Translations under genes and position numbers: made by a program | Shown: positions 36,997-45,884 of the stretch, in pieces | Layout of the letters: each line of letters begins with the position of its first letter | How positions within the stretch are numbered: the stretch's first letter is position 1 | Notes under the pieces: generated by a model | Databases searched by the model: none | Told to the model about the DNA's origin: nothing | What the model saw: only the letters and a program-made list of their open reading frames with translations | Assembly (NCBI GenBank): GCA_937905835.1 | Contig: CALCXK010000056.1 | Span: forward strand, 62,001-126,000 | Origin: an uncultured Ilumatobacter sp. | Lineage (GTDB): Bacteria > Actinomycetota > Acidimicrobiia > Acidimicrobiales > Ilumatobacteraceae | Reading direction: 5' to 3' | DNA length: 64,000 nucleotides

Positions 36997-39038
36997 CCGT
37001 GACCGACTCCCACACGCCCGAGCCAGCAGATCTAGACGCAGCGCCAGCGCTGGCTATCGATGGCCTCGAGATGTCGTACGTCGTGCGCGGCACGCCGCGC
37101 AAGATTTTGCGCGGTGTAACTTTCGAAGTGCGCCAGGGCGAGGCATACGGCCTCGTCGGTGAGTCGGGCTGCGGCAAGTCGACCACGGCGTACGCAGCGC
37201 TTCGCTACCTCCCGAGCAATGGCGTGATCGACGCTGGGCGCGTGCTGTCCGGCGGCGAAGAGCTCACCGCTATGTCAGCCAAAGAGCTACGCAAGTTCAG
37301 GGCAGAGCGCGCCTCGATGGTCTTCCAGGACCCGGTGCAGGCAGTCAACCCGGTGTTGAAGATCGGAACGCAGGTTGCCGAAGCGTTCCAAGTGATGGGT
37401 CAGTCGAAGGCGGAGGCGCGTGTCTCCGCTCTTGCCGCTTTGGAACGGGTGCATATTGCCGCTCCGGAGAGTGTGATGGAGCGATATCCGCATCAGCTTT
37501 CGGGGGGCATGTTGCAGCGTGTGGTCATCGCGATGGGCTTGGCCTGCGATCCGACATTGCTGGTCCTCGACGAGCCGACGACCGGACTCGATGCCACGGT
37601 CGAGGCTGAAGTGCTCGACTTGGTCCGGGAGCTCCGTTCCGAACTGAACTCGGCAGTTCTGCTGATTGCGCACAACCTTGGCGTCATCCGCACGATGTGC
37701 GATCGCGTCGGCGTCATGTACGCGGGCCGCATTGTTGAAGAAGGCACTGTTGCCGAAGTATTCGACAACCCGAGTCATCCGTACACCAAAGGTCTGCTCA
37801 ACTCGATCCCTCGGCGCGGTCTGCGTAAAACGGACAGCGAATTGTTTTCGATCCCGGGCTCGGCACCGCCGATTGGGGCCTCGCTGCCGACCTGCACGTA
37901 CGTCGATCGATGCCCGATCGCGACCGAACTTTGTCGCACTGATGTACCGCCAATCATCCCACGCTCTGACGGGCACTGGACGCGCTGTCATCATGCGGAC
38001 CGGATCGACGAGGTTCCAGAACCTGAGAAGGTCACGGTCAAGTACGACATCGGAACCGAACAGGTCATCGGGGTTGAGGGTGTCTCCAAGACCTTCCGTC
38101 AACGTGGCCACGACGTTCCAGCGCTTGTTGGCGTCAACCTAGGCTTCGCAGAGGGCGAGACCCTCGGGCTCGTCGGCGAGTCCGGTTCCGGCAAGTCGAC
38201 CCTTGCGAAGACCATGCTCGGCGTCCACGCACCCGACAAAGGCGGAGCTATCACCCTGCGTGGCCGAACGATGGCTGATAAGGCAACGTCTCGAATCGAG
38301 GAGTCGGTGCGAGCGATCTCGATGGTCTTCCAGAACCCTGATTCGGCGCTCAACCGGGCCTGGACTGTGCGGCGCATATTGCGTCGCAGCGTCGTCAAGC
38401 TCACCGGCATCAAGGGTGCTGAGGCGGACCGGCGGGTCGAGGAAATCGCTGAGGGCATGCAGCTCTCATCTCGTCACCTCGACATGCGTCCACGGCAACT
38501 GTCTGGCGGTCTCAAACAGCGTGTGGCCATCGCGCGTGCGTTTGCTGGCGACCCTGAAGTGGTCGTCTGCGACGAGCCGACGTCGGCCCTCGATGTGTCG
38601 GTTCAGGCTGCGATTCTCAACCTGCTGGCGAAGCTACAGAACGAAGCGCGCTCGAGTTATTTGTTCATCAGCCACGACATTGGTGTCGTGCGGTACTTGG
38701 CAGATCGCATCGCAGTGATGTATCTCGGGCGGATCATGGAGATTGGCGCGACTCAAACGATGTTTGGGGGTGTGAACCACCCGTACACCGAGGCGCTGCT
38801 CTCCGCAGTGCCAAGCATCGATGGTGTCGCTGAGAACCGGATCCCGCTGACCGGCAGCATCCCGTCGCCGGCCAACCCGCCGCCCGGCTGCGTGTTCCAT
38901 ACACGTTGCCATCGTGCGATCGCTGGCCTCTGCGAGGTCACCGAGCCGGAGATGGTCGAGCTGTCGGTCGGTCACAGCATTAAGTGCCACCTCACTGTGG
39001 AGCAGCTCAAGGCCGACGCTGTCGTCACCCTGGATTGA
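36993..39038 (+). CDS. Fused oligopeptide-type ABC transporter ATPase (DppD-DppF)
   Basis: This 681-residue protein contains two complete ABC domains. The first has Walker A GESGCGKST near residue 55, signature LSGGM near residue 170 and Walker B LLVLDEPTTGLD. The second has GESGSGKST near residue 395, LSGGLKQR near residue 505 and VVCDEPTSALD. Each half ends with the cysteine-rich oligopeptide-binding-ATPase C-terminal motif (CTYVDRCPIATELC and CVFHTRCHRAIAGLC). The usual separate DppD and DppF are thus joined. It ends the operon. Confidence 0.95.
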   Translation: MTVTDSHTPEPADLDAAPALAIDGLEMSYVVRGTPRKILRGVTFEVRQGEAYGLVGESGCGKSTTAYAALRYLPSNGVIDAGRVLSGGEELTAMSAKELRKFRAERASMVFQDPVQAVNPVLKIGTQVAEAFQVMGQSKAEARVSALAALERVHIAAPESVMERYPHQLSGGMLQRVVIAMGLACDPTLLVLDEPTTGLDATVEAEVLDLVRELRSELNSAVLLIAHNLGVIRTMCDRVGVMYAGRIVEEGTVAEVFDNPSHPYTKGLLNSIPRRGLRKTDSELFSIPGSAPPIGASLPTCTYVDRCPIATELCRTDVPPIIPRSDGHWTRCHHADRIDEVPEPEKVTVKYDIGTEQVIGVEGVSKTFRQRGHDVPALVGVNLGFAEGETLGLVGESGSGKSTLAKTMLGVHAPDKGGAITLRGRTMADKATSRIEESVRAISMVFQNPDSALNRAWTVRRILRRSVVKLTGIKGAEADRRVEEIAEGMQLSSRHLDMRPRQLSGGLKQRVAIARAFAGDPEVVVCDEPTSALDVSVQAAILNLLAKLQNEARSSYLFISHDIGVVRYLADRIAVMYLGRIMEIGATQTMFGGVNHPYTEALLSAVPSIDGVAENRIPLTGSIPSPANPPPGCVFHTRCHRAIAGLCEVTEPEMVELSVGHSIKCHLTVEQLKADAVVTLD

Positions 39039-39048
39039 CCGTTCGGTT

Positions 39049-39100
39049 CCAGGTCAGCCGCTGGTCGGCTGACCTGGTCGCCGACTGACTCGTCAGTCGG
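39049..39100. terminator. Two hairpins between convergent operons
   Basis: The first has 11-base perfect arms CCAGGTCAGCC (39049-39059) and GGCTGACCTGG (39067-39077) with a seven-base loop. The second has CCGACTGA and TCAGTCGG arms (39081-39100) with a CTCG loop and runs into the stop codon of the opposite gene. Together they likely terminate transcription from both sides. Confidence 0.65.
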
Positions 39101-40397
39101 CCAGAACCCACTCGGCGCCGTGAGCGGTGTCGCGTACTTCGATGCCGGCAGCGATGAGGTTGTCGCGAATGGCATCTGACACGGCGTAGGCCTTGTCGGT
39201 TCTGGCGGTGACGCGTGCGGCGAGCGCTGCTTCGACGACAGGGCCGAGCACTTCGCGTACATCGCGCACTCCGGCGGTTGCGGCACCACCGAGCCGGACG
39301 ATCATGGAGCGAAGCGAAGTTCGAGCCCGCTTCATCTCGTCGCCCTGCAACGTGTCGCGCGACCACTGCAGGATTGCGGAGTCGAGATCGAGAATTGCTT
39401 TCACCGCGCCGTCGGCGTTGCGCGCTGCGAGGGCTGCGTCGAAGTCCGCTTCGAGTCGAGCGGCATCGCCAGCGAGTGAGTGAATCGCTGCGGCATCATC
39501 ACCGACTGTTATCTCGAGGCCAGACCTCGGTGTGACCCCAGTTTTAGACTCGGCCGGGTCGGTCACGCCACGGTCTGACCGCGGTATGGCAGGGCCTGCT
39601 TGCAGTGTGCTGAAGGGGACGGTTTCGCCGGTCTCGATGCGAGTCGACACACCGTCCTTGCGGAGTGTGACTCCGCCCTTGCCGACGACCTCGGCGGTGT
39701 TTGCATCGAGGTCGATGATCACGCCGGTGTGCTCGTCGACGCCGAGGATGAACACATCGTCGTCGAGTTCGGGTTCGAGTAGGGCCAGACGCCGCTCGCC
39801 GAGATAGCACTTGCTTGTGTCGTGGTTGCCGCCCTCTTTGTTGTCGTAGTGCGGGATGACGACGACCGGGAGGCCGACTTCGCTCAGTACGTCGAGCCCG
39901 TCTACCCAGTACGGATCGGCGCCAGACTTGTAGACCTCGTAGACCGGAATGGTCTTGCGGCCAAGCGTGAGTGCTGCGGCGGAAGAGAACACGACAGCGC
40001 CACCGTTGCGCAGCTTGTCGGCGATGGCCTGCGGAATCGGCGTGTCGGCCCACTGGCGCAGGGCGAAGGTTGGGCTGCCGGGACCGGCGAAGACCCAGTC
40101 GGCGGCACGAATCTTCGCGATGGCAGTTTCAATTGCGACAACATCGCCGTGATCGGTTCGCGCAAGGCCAGCAATCTCCACGGTCCGGTGCGCTGCGTCG
40201 GTGAAGTACTCGGCGGTCTTGGCAGCCAGGATCTCGACGTTTTCCTGGAACCCGAACGGGGTGTCGAGGAGTACGGCGTTCACAGGGCCGCCCGTTGCTG
40301 CGGCGAGTTGTTCGAACACACGACGGTGCGGTGTGGTCATCGTTGGTGCGGTTTCGCCCGAACCCATGATGACGAGGAGGCGGGGGAGTGCAGTCAT
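39093..40397 (-). CDS. Peptidase S51/cyanophycinase-like protein fused to a cysteinyl-tRNA-synthetase-type C-terminal domain
   Basis: The first ~300 of 434 residues resemble S51-type (class I glutamine amidotransferase-fold) hydrolases: LLVIMGSGETAPTM at the start, DWVFAGPGSPTFALRQW near residue 95, VVFSSAAALTLG with the nucleophile serine region near residue 125, and LGVDEHTGVIID near residue 210. Residues about 320-434 look like the helical C-terminal domain of CysRS and MshC (RTDKAYAVSDAIRDNLIAAGIEVRDTAHGAEWVL). I do not know this combination in a characterised protein. The ATG at 40397 fits; an open frame extends upstream to 40598. Confidence 0.75.
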   Translation of the reverse strand: MTALPRLLVIMGSGETAPTMTTPHRRVFEQLAAATGGPVNAVLLDTPFGFQENVEILAAKTAEYFTDAAHRTVEIAGLARTDHGDVVAIETAIAKIRAADWVFAGPGSPTFALRQWADTPIPQAIADKLRNGGAVVFSSAAALTLGRKTIPVYEVYKSGADPYWVDGLDVLSEVGLPVVVIPHYDNKEGGNHDTSKCYLGERRLALLEPELDDDVFILGVDEHTGVIIDLDANTAEVVGKGGVTLRKDGVSTRIETGETVPFSTLQAGPAIPRSDRGVTDPAESKTGVTPRSGLEITVGDDAAAIHSLAGDAARLEADFDAALAARNADGAVKAILDLDSAILQWSRDTLQGDEMKRARTSLRSMIVRLGGAATAGVRDVREVLGPVVEAALAARVTARTDKAYAVSDAIRDNLIAAGIEVRDTAHGAEWVLAD

Positions 40398-40435
40398 ATC
40401 GGTTCCTGTATTCGGTGGTTCAAAAGAAGCGTGGG

Positions 40436-41317
40436 TCAAAAGAAGTCGGGGTCGGTGACGGCCCCGTGCAGGAGTGCCGCGACTTCGGCCGGGTGTTGTG
40501 CATGCACGTCGTGATGTGCGGGGCTGAACCATTCTGACCTGCTCGTCGCCAGAGCGGACACGGCAGCGTCGATTCCGGCGCGCTTCGCCTCGGTCCATTC
40601 GGACTGGCCGTTGTCGGCTGAGATCCAGAGTACGGGGTCGGTGATCGAGGCGTACAGGTCAGACGGCATGTGCTCCCACAAGCCGCGGAGCACGAGCAGG
40701 TGCCGTTCGAGCGTGAGCCACGGGGCGATGGTGCCGTCGTCGCGCACTTCGAAGTTGGCGAGTTGACCTTCGATTCCCTCGGCTGGCCAGTCGGCGTTCG
40801 ACGTGGTCATCCACTCGCGCAGCTTGGCAATCGGTGTGCCGATCAGCGAGGGTGGTGCCATCTGCTCCTTGGCGACTTCCCAGTCGGGCATCCGCCGCTG
40901 CAGCTCGATTGAGCCGCCGTCGACACACACGATCACCGATGCAGCCCCGGGGTGCCGATGGGCAAATTCGATGACGACGTTACCGCCCCACGACTGGCCG
41001 GCGATGAGTGGCCGTTGCCAGCCGAGTTCGGTGATGACGAGCCGGAGGTCGTCGGCGACGGAGGCCATGTCGAATGGGCCATCAGGTTTAGACGAGTGGC
41101 CGTGGCCGCGTTGGTCGATAGCAACAACGCGGTGGCCGAGCGCGGCCAGGCGCCGGGCCACGCCGTCCCAGAGCCGAGCGTTCGAAGCGAGGCCGTGAAC
41201 GAGCAGGCAGGGCGGCAGAGTCGGCTCCGCAGGTTCCCAGTGCACGGCGTGCATGCTGACGCCCGACGACAGTTCGTGATGCTGATGGCGCGGTTCAAGG
41301 GTGTGCGAATCGGTCAT
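40436..41317 (-). CDS. Alpha/beta-hydrolase fold protein
   Basis: This 293-residue protein has the oxyanion segment LLVHGLASNARLWDGVA near residue 38, the nucleophile elbow AGQSWGGNVV (Gly-x-Ser-x-Gly) near residue 108, and a C-terminal catalytic His in SPAHHDVHAQHP. The acid is probably in DPVLWISADNG. The substrate is unknown. The ATG at 41317 overlaps the stop of the upstream dehydrogenase gene, so the genes form one operon. Confidence 0.88.
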   Translation of the reverse strand: MTDSHTLEPRHQHHELSSGVSMHAVHWEPAEPTLPPCLLVHGLASNARLWDGVARRLAALGHRVVAIDQRGHGHSSKPDGPFDMASVADDLRLVITELGWQRPLIAGQSWGGNVVIEFAHRHPGAASVIVCVDGGSIELQRRMPDWEVAKEQMAPPSLIGTPIAKLREWMTTSNADWPAEGIEGQLANFEVRDDGTIAPWLTLERHLLVLRGLWEHMPSDLYASITDPVLWISADNGQSEWTEAKRAGIDAAVSALATSRSEWFSPAHHDVHAQHPAEVAALLHGAVTDPDFF

Positions 41318-42279
41318 TGGGCGCTGGTCCGGATCTGTGAGAGGAGTTCGAGCATGTCGATGCTGCGCTCGACCGGGCGAGGCCAACGCTGGGTCCCTCG
41401 AACCGCTGCAGCGAAGGCATCGATCATCCCGAGATATGGGTCGCCAGGCTCGACTTCGATCGAGTGCTCTGACGAGGTCTCGGACTCAACTCGAATCACT
41501 TTGGCGTTCAGCCCGCCGGTGTGAGCATCACCGTCGAGGACAATACGACCGGTTACTCCGACGATCTCCAGCCGCTGCTGCTGGGGGTCGACGAACGAAA
41601 CCCTCGCCCGGGCCACTTGGCCACTGGGCCAGGTCAGCTGCACTGTGGTTGTTGCGTCGACGCCGCTTGGAGCGAGATCGATGGACGACTCGATCACGGC
41701 GGGTTGCGAACCCCAGAGCTTGACGGCGGGGCCGAGGCAGTAGATCCCGACGTCGAGGAGTGCGCCACCGCCATGGTCCGGGCTCCACCGGTAATTGTCT
41801 GTGCCGTCCGGCCCGATGGTGAAAGTGAACGCTGCATTGATCTCGGTGATGTCGCCGACCAGCCCATCGGTGGCAAGTTGCATCGCTCGACGCCAGCGCG
41901 GATCGAAGGGAGTCATCCAGGCTTCGGCGAGCAGCGTGCCGCTCGAATCGCACGCAGCCTGCATCGTGCGGGCGTCGTCAGCCGACAACGCCAGCGGTTT
42001 CTCGCACAGCACGTGCTTGCCAGCCGCAGCCGCAGCGATGGTCCATGCACGGTGCATATTGTTGGGCAGCGGCAAATAGACCGCCTCGACGTCGGGGTGA
42101 TCGATGACGGCTTGGTAGTCGGCAACGGTGGCCTGGGCCCAGGGGCGTGGCACCGGGCCGCTCAGGGATGCTGCCGCAACCAGGGTTGCCTTCGAACTGG
42201 CTTCGATGGCCGGCAGGACTGCGAGGCGGGCGACCATCGAGCGGGCTCCGAGCACGCCGATGCCCACCGGCTTACTCAC
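41314..42279 (-). CDS. Gfo/Idh/MocA-family oxidoreductase
   Basis: This 321-residue NAD(P)-dependent enzyme has an N-terminal Rossmann motif GIGVLGARSMVARLAVLPAI near residues 5-24, the EKPLAL lysine motif near residue 92, and the C-terminal alpha/beta domain with a DVGIYCLGPA segment near residue 175. Substrates in the family are sugars, inositols or bilin-like compounds. It overlaps both the hydrolase and the upstream fused oxidoreductase gene. Confidence 0.9.
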   Translation of the reverse strand: MSKPVGIGVLGARSMVARLAVLPAIEASSKATLVAAASLSGPVPRPWAQATVADYQAVIDHPDVEAVYLPLPNNMHRAWTIAAAAAGKHVLCEKPLALSADDARTMQAACDSSGTLLAEAWMTPFDPRWRRAMQLATDGLVGDITEINAAFTFTIGPDGTDNYRWSPDHGGGALLDVGIYCLGPAVKLWGSQPAVIESSIDLAPSGVDATTTVQLTWPSGQVARARVSFVDPQQQRLEIVGVTGRIVLDGDAHTGGLNAKVIRVESETSSEHSIEVEPGDPYLGMIDAFAAAVRGTQRWPRPVERSIDMLELLSQIRTSAQ

Positions 42280-43868
42280 AGGTCAAGCTCGATGAGGGTG
42301 CCGCCATCGTTGCCGGAGCGATGCGCTGCTTCGAGCACGGCCACGACGTCACGTGACTGCTCGGGACGAACGGCGAGGTCTTCGCCGAGCAGCAGATGAT
42401 TGGCGAGGTTGCTGTGGAAGCCCCATCCCGGATCGGGTGCGGGGCGAACGGTTGACGTGATGAGGCCATGGTCGCCGTCGAAGCGTGCGAGCTGGAGGTC
42501 GACGGGGGCCTCGGCGTGGTGCGACGTGTGTTCGACGTATCCGCGGCCTGGCACGACCGACTCGGTGCGCAGCGGCCGGTAGTGCCCTTCGAGGGTGGCC
42601 TCGGTGCCCTCGATGTGGAACTTGGGGCGCCGAATTGCACAGACGTCGCTCTGGCGGAACGTTGCCTCACGGCCGTCGGCCCATTGCATCCACAGTGACA
42701 GTTGATCGACGTTGGTGGTGTCTTGCCACACGCGTGTATGGGTGGAGCAGAGCACGCGGCTCGGGGCGCTACCGTAGAGCTGGTTGATCCAGTCGACGTG
42801 GTGCGAACCCCAGTCGTAGACAGCGCCGCCCGATATGGAGTCTTCGGAGTGCCAAGCTCGGCAAGGGTGCTCGAACCCGCCGACAAAGGTCTCAATGTTG
42901 AAGACGTTGCCGAGGTCACCGCGCTCCATGAGCCGGCGTACGGCAAGGAAGTCGGTGTCCCAGCGCCGGCTTTGATGGACGGTCACGGTGCGGTCGTTGG
43001 CTTGCGCAGTTGCGATGACTTCGTCGGCGTCGGCGCGGGTGAGCGCCATCGGCTTCTCCATCACGACGTGCTTGCCGGCACGGAGGAGTTCGAGTGCGAG
43101 TGTGGCGTGGAAGCTCGGCGGTGTGGCGATCACCGCAACATCGACGTCGGGGTTGGCTGCAAGCGAGGTGACGGAGTCGTGGCCGACGAGGTCGGGGAAG
43201 TCGGCGCGAGCTGCGTCGATCCGGTCGGCGGAGGTGTCGGCGGCAGCAACGAACGCAAAGCCCTCAGTTTCTGTGGCGGCCAAGCCGTGCAAATAGCCCA
43301 TGCCACCAAAGGGGCCGTAGCCGACCACGGCGAGGCCGAGTGTCGTTGTCGACGGAACGAACGTCGGGCGTAACAGACGGCTGATGAACGGGCCGAGTGT
43401 CGTGTGGCTTTGCAATGCGTCGACGTCGGAGACACCGGTGCTGACGATTCGACCGGCACCCACGGTGCGGACAGCCACGGTTGGTTGGTGGTCGAACCTG
43501 ACGCTGGTTGTCGCCACGACGGTGACCTCGTCTGCGACTGGTCGCAGCGTGCGGAGCATCGAGGTGACCGGCACTTCGCCTGCGAGGCGGACGGCCTCGG
43601 GTCGGGCGCCGAGCGTAACGAACCATTCGGTGCGAGGAAGGTCGGCGGTAACGGTAACGCCACACAGGTCGCGGGCGACCTCGTCACCCGGCTCGATGGC
43701 GACGAGCACTGAACCGCCAGCTTCGGCGTGGGCGCGGAGTTGGGTGGCTTGTTCAGTGTCCAACGGGCCTGTGACGACGGTGATATCGGCAGGAGTTCTC
43801 GTGGCGCTGGCGAAGTTGGAGGGCGCGCTTCCAAAGTTGGCGTGGGGAAGGTTGTCGGTCATCGTCAT
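42276..43868 (-). CDS. Gfo/Idh/MocA-family oxidoreductase with N-terminal ThuA/glutamine-amidotransferase-like domain
   Basis: This 530-residue protein has two parts. Residues about 1-170 resemble the ThuA-like amidotransferase fold (ITVVTGPLDTEQATQLRAHAEAGGSVLVAIEPGD, then VAVRTVGAGRIVSTGVSD). Residues about 185-530 are a complete Gfo/Idh/MocA enzyme (GLAVVGYGPFGGMGYLHG, VMEKPMALTRADADEVI, GGAVYDWGSHHVDWINQLYG). The catalytic EKP motif is present. The ATG at 43868 was preferred over an upstream in-frame start at 43943. It heads the leftward operon. Confidence 0.85.
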   Translation of the reverse strand: MTMTDNLPHANFGSAPSNFASATRTPADITVVTGPLDTEQATQLRAHAEAGGSVLVAIEPGDEVARDLCGVTVTADLPRTEWFVTLGARPEAVRLAGEVPVTSMLRTLRPVADEVTVVATTSVRFDHQPTVAVRTVGAGRIVSTGVSDVDALQSHTTLGPFISRLLRPTFVPSTTTLGLAVVGYGPFGGMGYLHGLAATETEGFAFVAAADTSADRIDAARADFPDLVGHDSVTSLAANPDVDVAVIATPPSFHATLALELLRAGKHVVMEKPMALTRADADEVIATAQANDRTVTVHQSRRWDTDFLAVRRLMERGDLGNVFNIETFVGGFEHPCRAWHSEDSISGGAVYDWGSHHVDWINQLYGSAPSRVLCSTHTRVWQDTTNVDQLSLWMQWADGREATFRQSDVCAIRRPKFHIEGTEATLEGHYRPLRTESVVPGRGYVEHTSHHAEAPVDLQLARFDGDHGLITSTVRPAPDPGWGFHSNLANHLLLGEDLAVRPEQSRDVVAVLEAAHRSGNDGGTLIELDL

Positions 43869-43948
43869 AGCGGTTCCAAATGTACAACGGCCCCGGAACG
43901 GCTGCTTGACCGTGGTCGAGATTGGCTTCTCAGCCCTGGACATGGCAC

Positions 43949-43967
43949 TGACCGTTGAGAACGGTCA
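43949..43967. promoter_or_regulatory. Palindromic candidate Fur/Zur-family operator
   Basis: A perfect palindrome, TGACCGTT-GAG-AACGGTCA, lies 70 bases before the metal-binding lipoprotein start, in the interval between divergent operons. The TGA...TCA ends fit Fur-family sites in general, and a Fur-family gene closes the operon. The centre does not match a specific Zur or Fur consensus known to me. Confidence 0.5.
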
Positions 43968-44037
43968 GAATTCACATCTCGATAGTTTCGTGTCGCACGA
44001 GTGGTTCTGCGAGCTGGTCGCATCTACCGTTCTCTCC

Positions 44038-45093
44038 ATGAAGCGGTTTGCCACCTCCCGGCGTCACTCGATGAGCTCTCCTGGAAGAGGGATGCAGCGC
44101 CGCCTCGGCGCCGTTGCCATCTGTGTCGCATTGCTCGCTGCGTGCGGTGGGTCGGACGGCGGTTCTGGTGCAGTCGAAGACGACGGCCGCCTGCTGGTGG
44201 TCACCACGGTGGCGCCAATCACATCTATTGCTGCGAATGTCATTGGCGATCGTGCACAGATCGTCGGTCTCGTTCCAGAGGGAACCAACTCGCATACGTT
44301 CGAGCCTCCGCCGTCCGCAGCCGAGCTGCTTTCGACTGCCGACGTTGTGTTTATCAATGGCCTGCAGCTCGAAGAGCCGATCAAGGCGTTGGCCGAGGCC
44401 AATCTTCCAGACGAGATCCCGCTGGTCGAGTTGGGTGACCGGACGATCGACCCAGACCAATACAAATACGACTTCTCGTTTCCCGAGTCAGAGGGCAAGC
44501 CAAACCCGCACCTCTGGACCGACCCGACCCTGGTCAAAGTCTACGCCCAGTTGATCCGCGACACGATGGTCGACATTGATCCCGAGGGTGCAGCGATCTA
44601 CGACACAAATCTGCAGGCGTTCATCTCGATCGTCGACGAGTTCGACGGGGTAGTTGGTGCAACATTCGACACCATCCCGGTCGATCAGCGCAAGCTCGTC
44701 ACGTACCACGACGCGTACGCCTATTTCGCTGACGCCTACGGGTGGAACGTCGTCGGTGCCGTGCAGCCGGCCGACTTCGGTGAGCCGACTGCCAGAGACG
44801 TAATCAAACTGATCGAACAGATCAAGGCCGAAGGTGTGCCTGCCGTGTTCGGATCGGAAGTGTTCCCGTCACCCGTGCTTGAACAGGTCGCTAACGAGAC
44901 CGGAGCGATCTACGTCGACGACCTGCGTGACGATGACCTCCCAGGTGAGCCTGGTGAACCGGACCACTCGTGGCTCGGTTTGATGAAGTTCAACTTCGTC
45001 ACGATGACCGACGCACTGGGCGGCGACTCGAGTGGCCTTACCGGGTTCATCGTCCGCAACTCCGCAATCGACGAAGCGAGCTACCCACAATGA
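44038..45093 (+). CDS. Zinc/manganese-type ABC transporter substrate-binding lipoprotein
   Basis: This 351-residue protein has a signal peptide and lipobox (ALLAAC, cysteine at residue 36 from the ATG at 44038) and belongs to the cluster A-I metal-binding proteins. Likely metal ligands include the His in EGTNSHTFEPPPS, the His in GKPNPHLWTDP and the His in VTYHDAYAYFADAYGW. The acidic ligand is near FGSEVFPS. The histidine-rich loop of many ZnuA proteins is absent, so manganese cannot be excluded. A later ATG (44071 or 44092) is possible. It is coupled to the ATPase by a four-base overlap. Confidence 0.92.
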   Translation: MKRFATSRRHSMSSPGRGMQRRLGAVAICVALLAACGGSDGGSGAVEDDGRLLVVTTVAPITSIAANVIGDRAQIVGLVPEGTNSHTFEPPPSAAELLSTADVVFINGLQLEEPIKALAEANLPDEIPLVELGDRTIDPDQYKYDFSFPESEGKPNPHLWTDPTLVKVYAQLIRDTMVDIDPEGAAIYDTNLQAFISIVDEFDGVVGATFDTIPVDQRKLVTYHDAYAYFADAYGWNVVGAVQPADFGEPTARDVIKLIEQIKAEGVPAVFGSEVFPSPVLEQVANETGAIYVDDLRDDDLPGEPGEPDHSWLGLMKFNFVTMTDALGGDSSGLTGFIVRNSAIDEASYPQ

Positions 45094-45884
45094 TTTCCCA
45101 ACGCGGTGCAGCCTCCACGGTGATTGCTGCCAACAACGTCACGGTCAGCTACGGCGCTGAGCCAGTCTTGATCGACGTCGATTTCGACATCGCCGATGGC
45201 GAAATGATCGGCATCGTCGGCCCGTCCGGGTCGGGCAAGTCGACGTTGATCAAGGTGCTGCTCGGCAGCGTGCCCGTCAGGTCAGGCAAAGTTGATCGCC
45301 GCCCAGGTCTCGCCGTGGGTCTGGTGCCGCAGGTCGAACACATCGACTGGAGTTTTCCGGTCACCGTTGCTGAGTGTGTGGGTATGGCCCGAGCCCGCGG
45401 CCTGCGAACTCCGTGGATCACCAAAGCCGAGCGTGTCGAGATCCATTCTGTGCTCGATCGGCTCGGTCTGAACGGCTTGGCCAATCGGCACATTCGCGAC
45501 CTCTCGGGTGGCCAGCAACAGCGGGTATTCCTCGCTCGTGCGCTGTTTACGAAAGCGGAAGTGATCTTTCTCGACGAGCCGACGTCGGGCCTCGACGTCA
45601 AGACCCGTCACGAAGTACTGCATCTCCTCGACGAACTCAACCGTCAGGGCCTGACCATCGTGCTGACGACGCACGACCTGAACGGCATCGCGGCCCATCT
45701 CCCGAAGATCGTCTGCCTCAACACCCGTGTGATCGGTGCCGGTGCACCCGAAGACGTGCTTGTCCCCGACGTGCTCGAACGGACGTACGGCTCGCCGATG
45801 CACATCCTCGAGCACGGTGGCATGCGGGTTGTCGTTGATTCTCCACTGTTCTTGGTTGATGACATCAGTAGCGCATCTGCATGA
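45090..45884 (+). CDS. Metal ABC transporter ATP-binding protein
   Basis: This 264-residue ATPase has Walker A GPSGSGKST near residue 44, the signature LSGGQQQR near residue 138 and Walker B VIFLDEPTSGLD near residue 158, with the switch histidine in LTTHD. The segment VGLVPQVEHIDWSFPVTV with a Q-loop is typical of Mn/Zn transporters. It overlaps the neighbouring genes by four bases at both ends. Confidence 0.94.
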   Translation: MISQRGAASTVIAANNVTVSYGAEPVLIDVDFDIADGEMIGIVGPSGSGKSTLIKVLLGSVPVRSGKVDRRPGLAVGLVPQVEHIDWSFPVTVAECVGMARARGLRTPWITKAERVEIHSVLDRLGLNGLANRHIRDLSGGQQQRVFLARALFTKAEVIFLDEPTSGLDVKTRHEVLHLLDELNRQGLTIVLTTHDLNGIAAHLPKIVCLNTRVIGAGAPEDVLVPDVLERTYGSPMHILEHGGMRVVVDSPLFLVDDISSASA

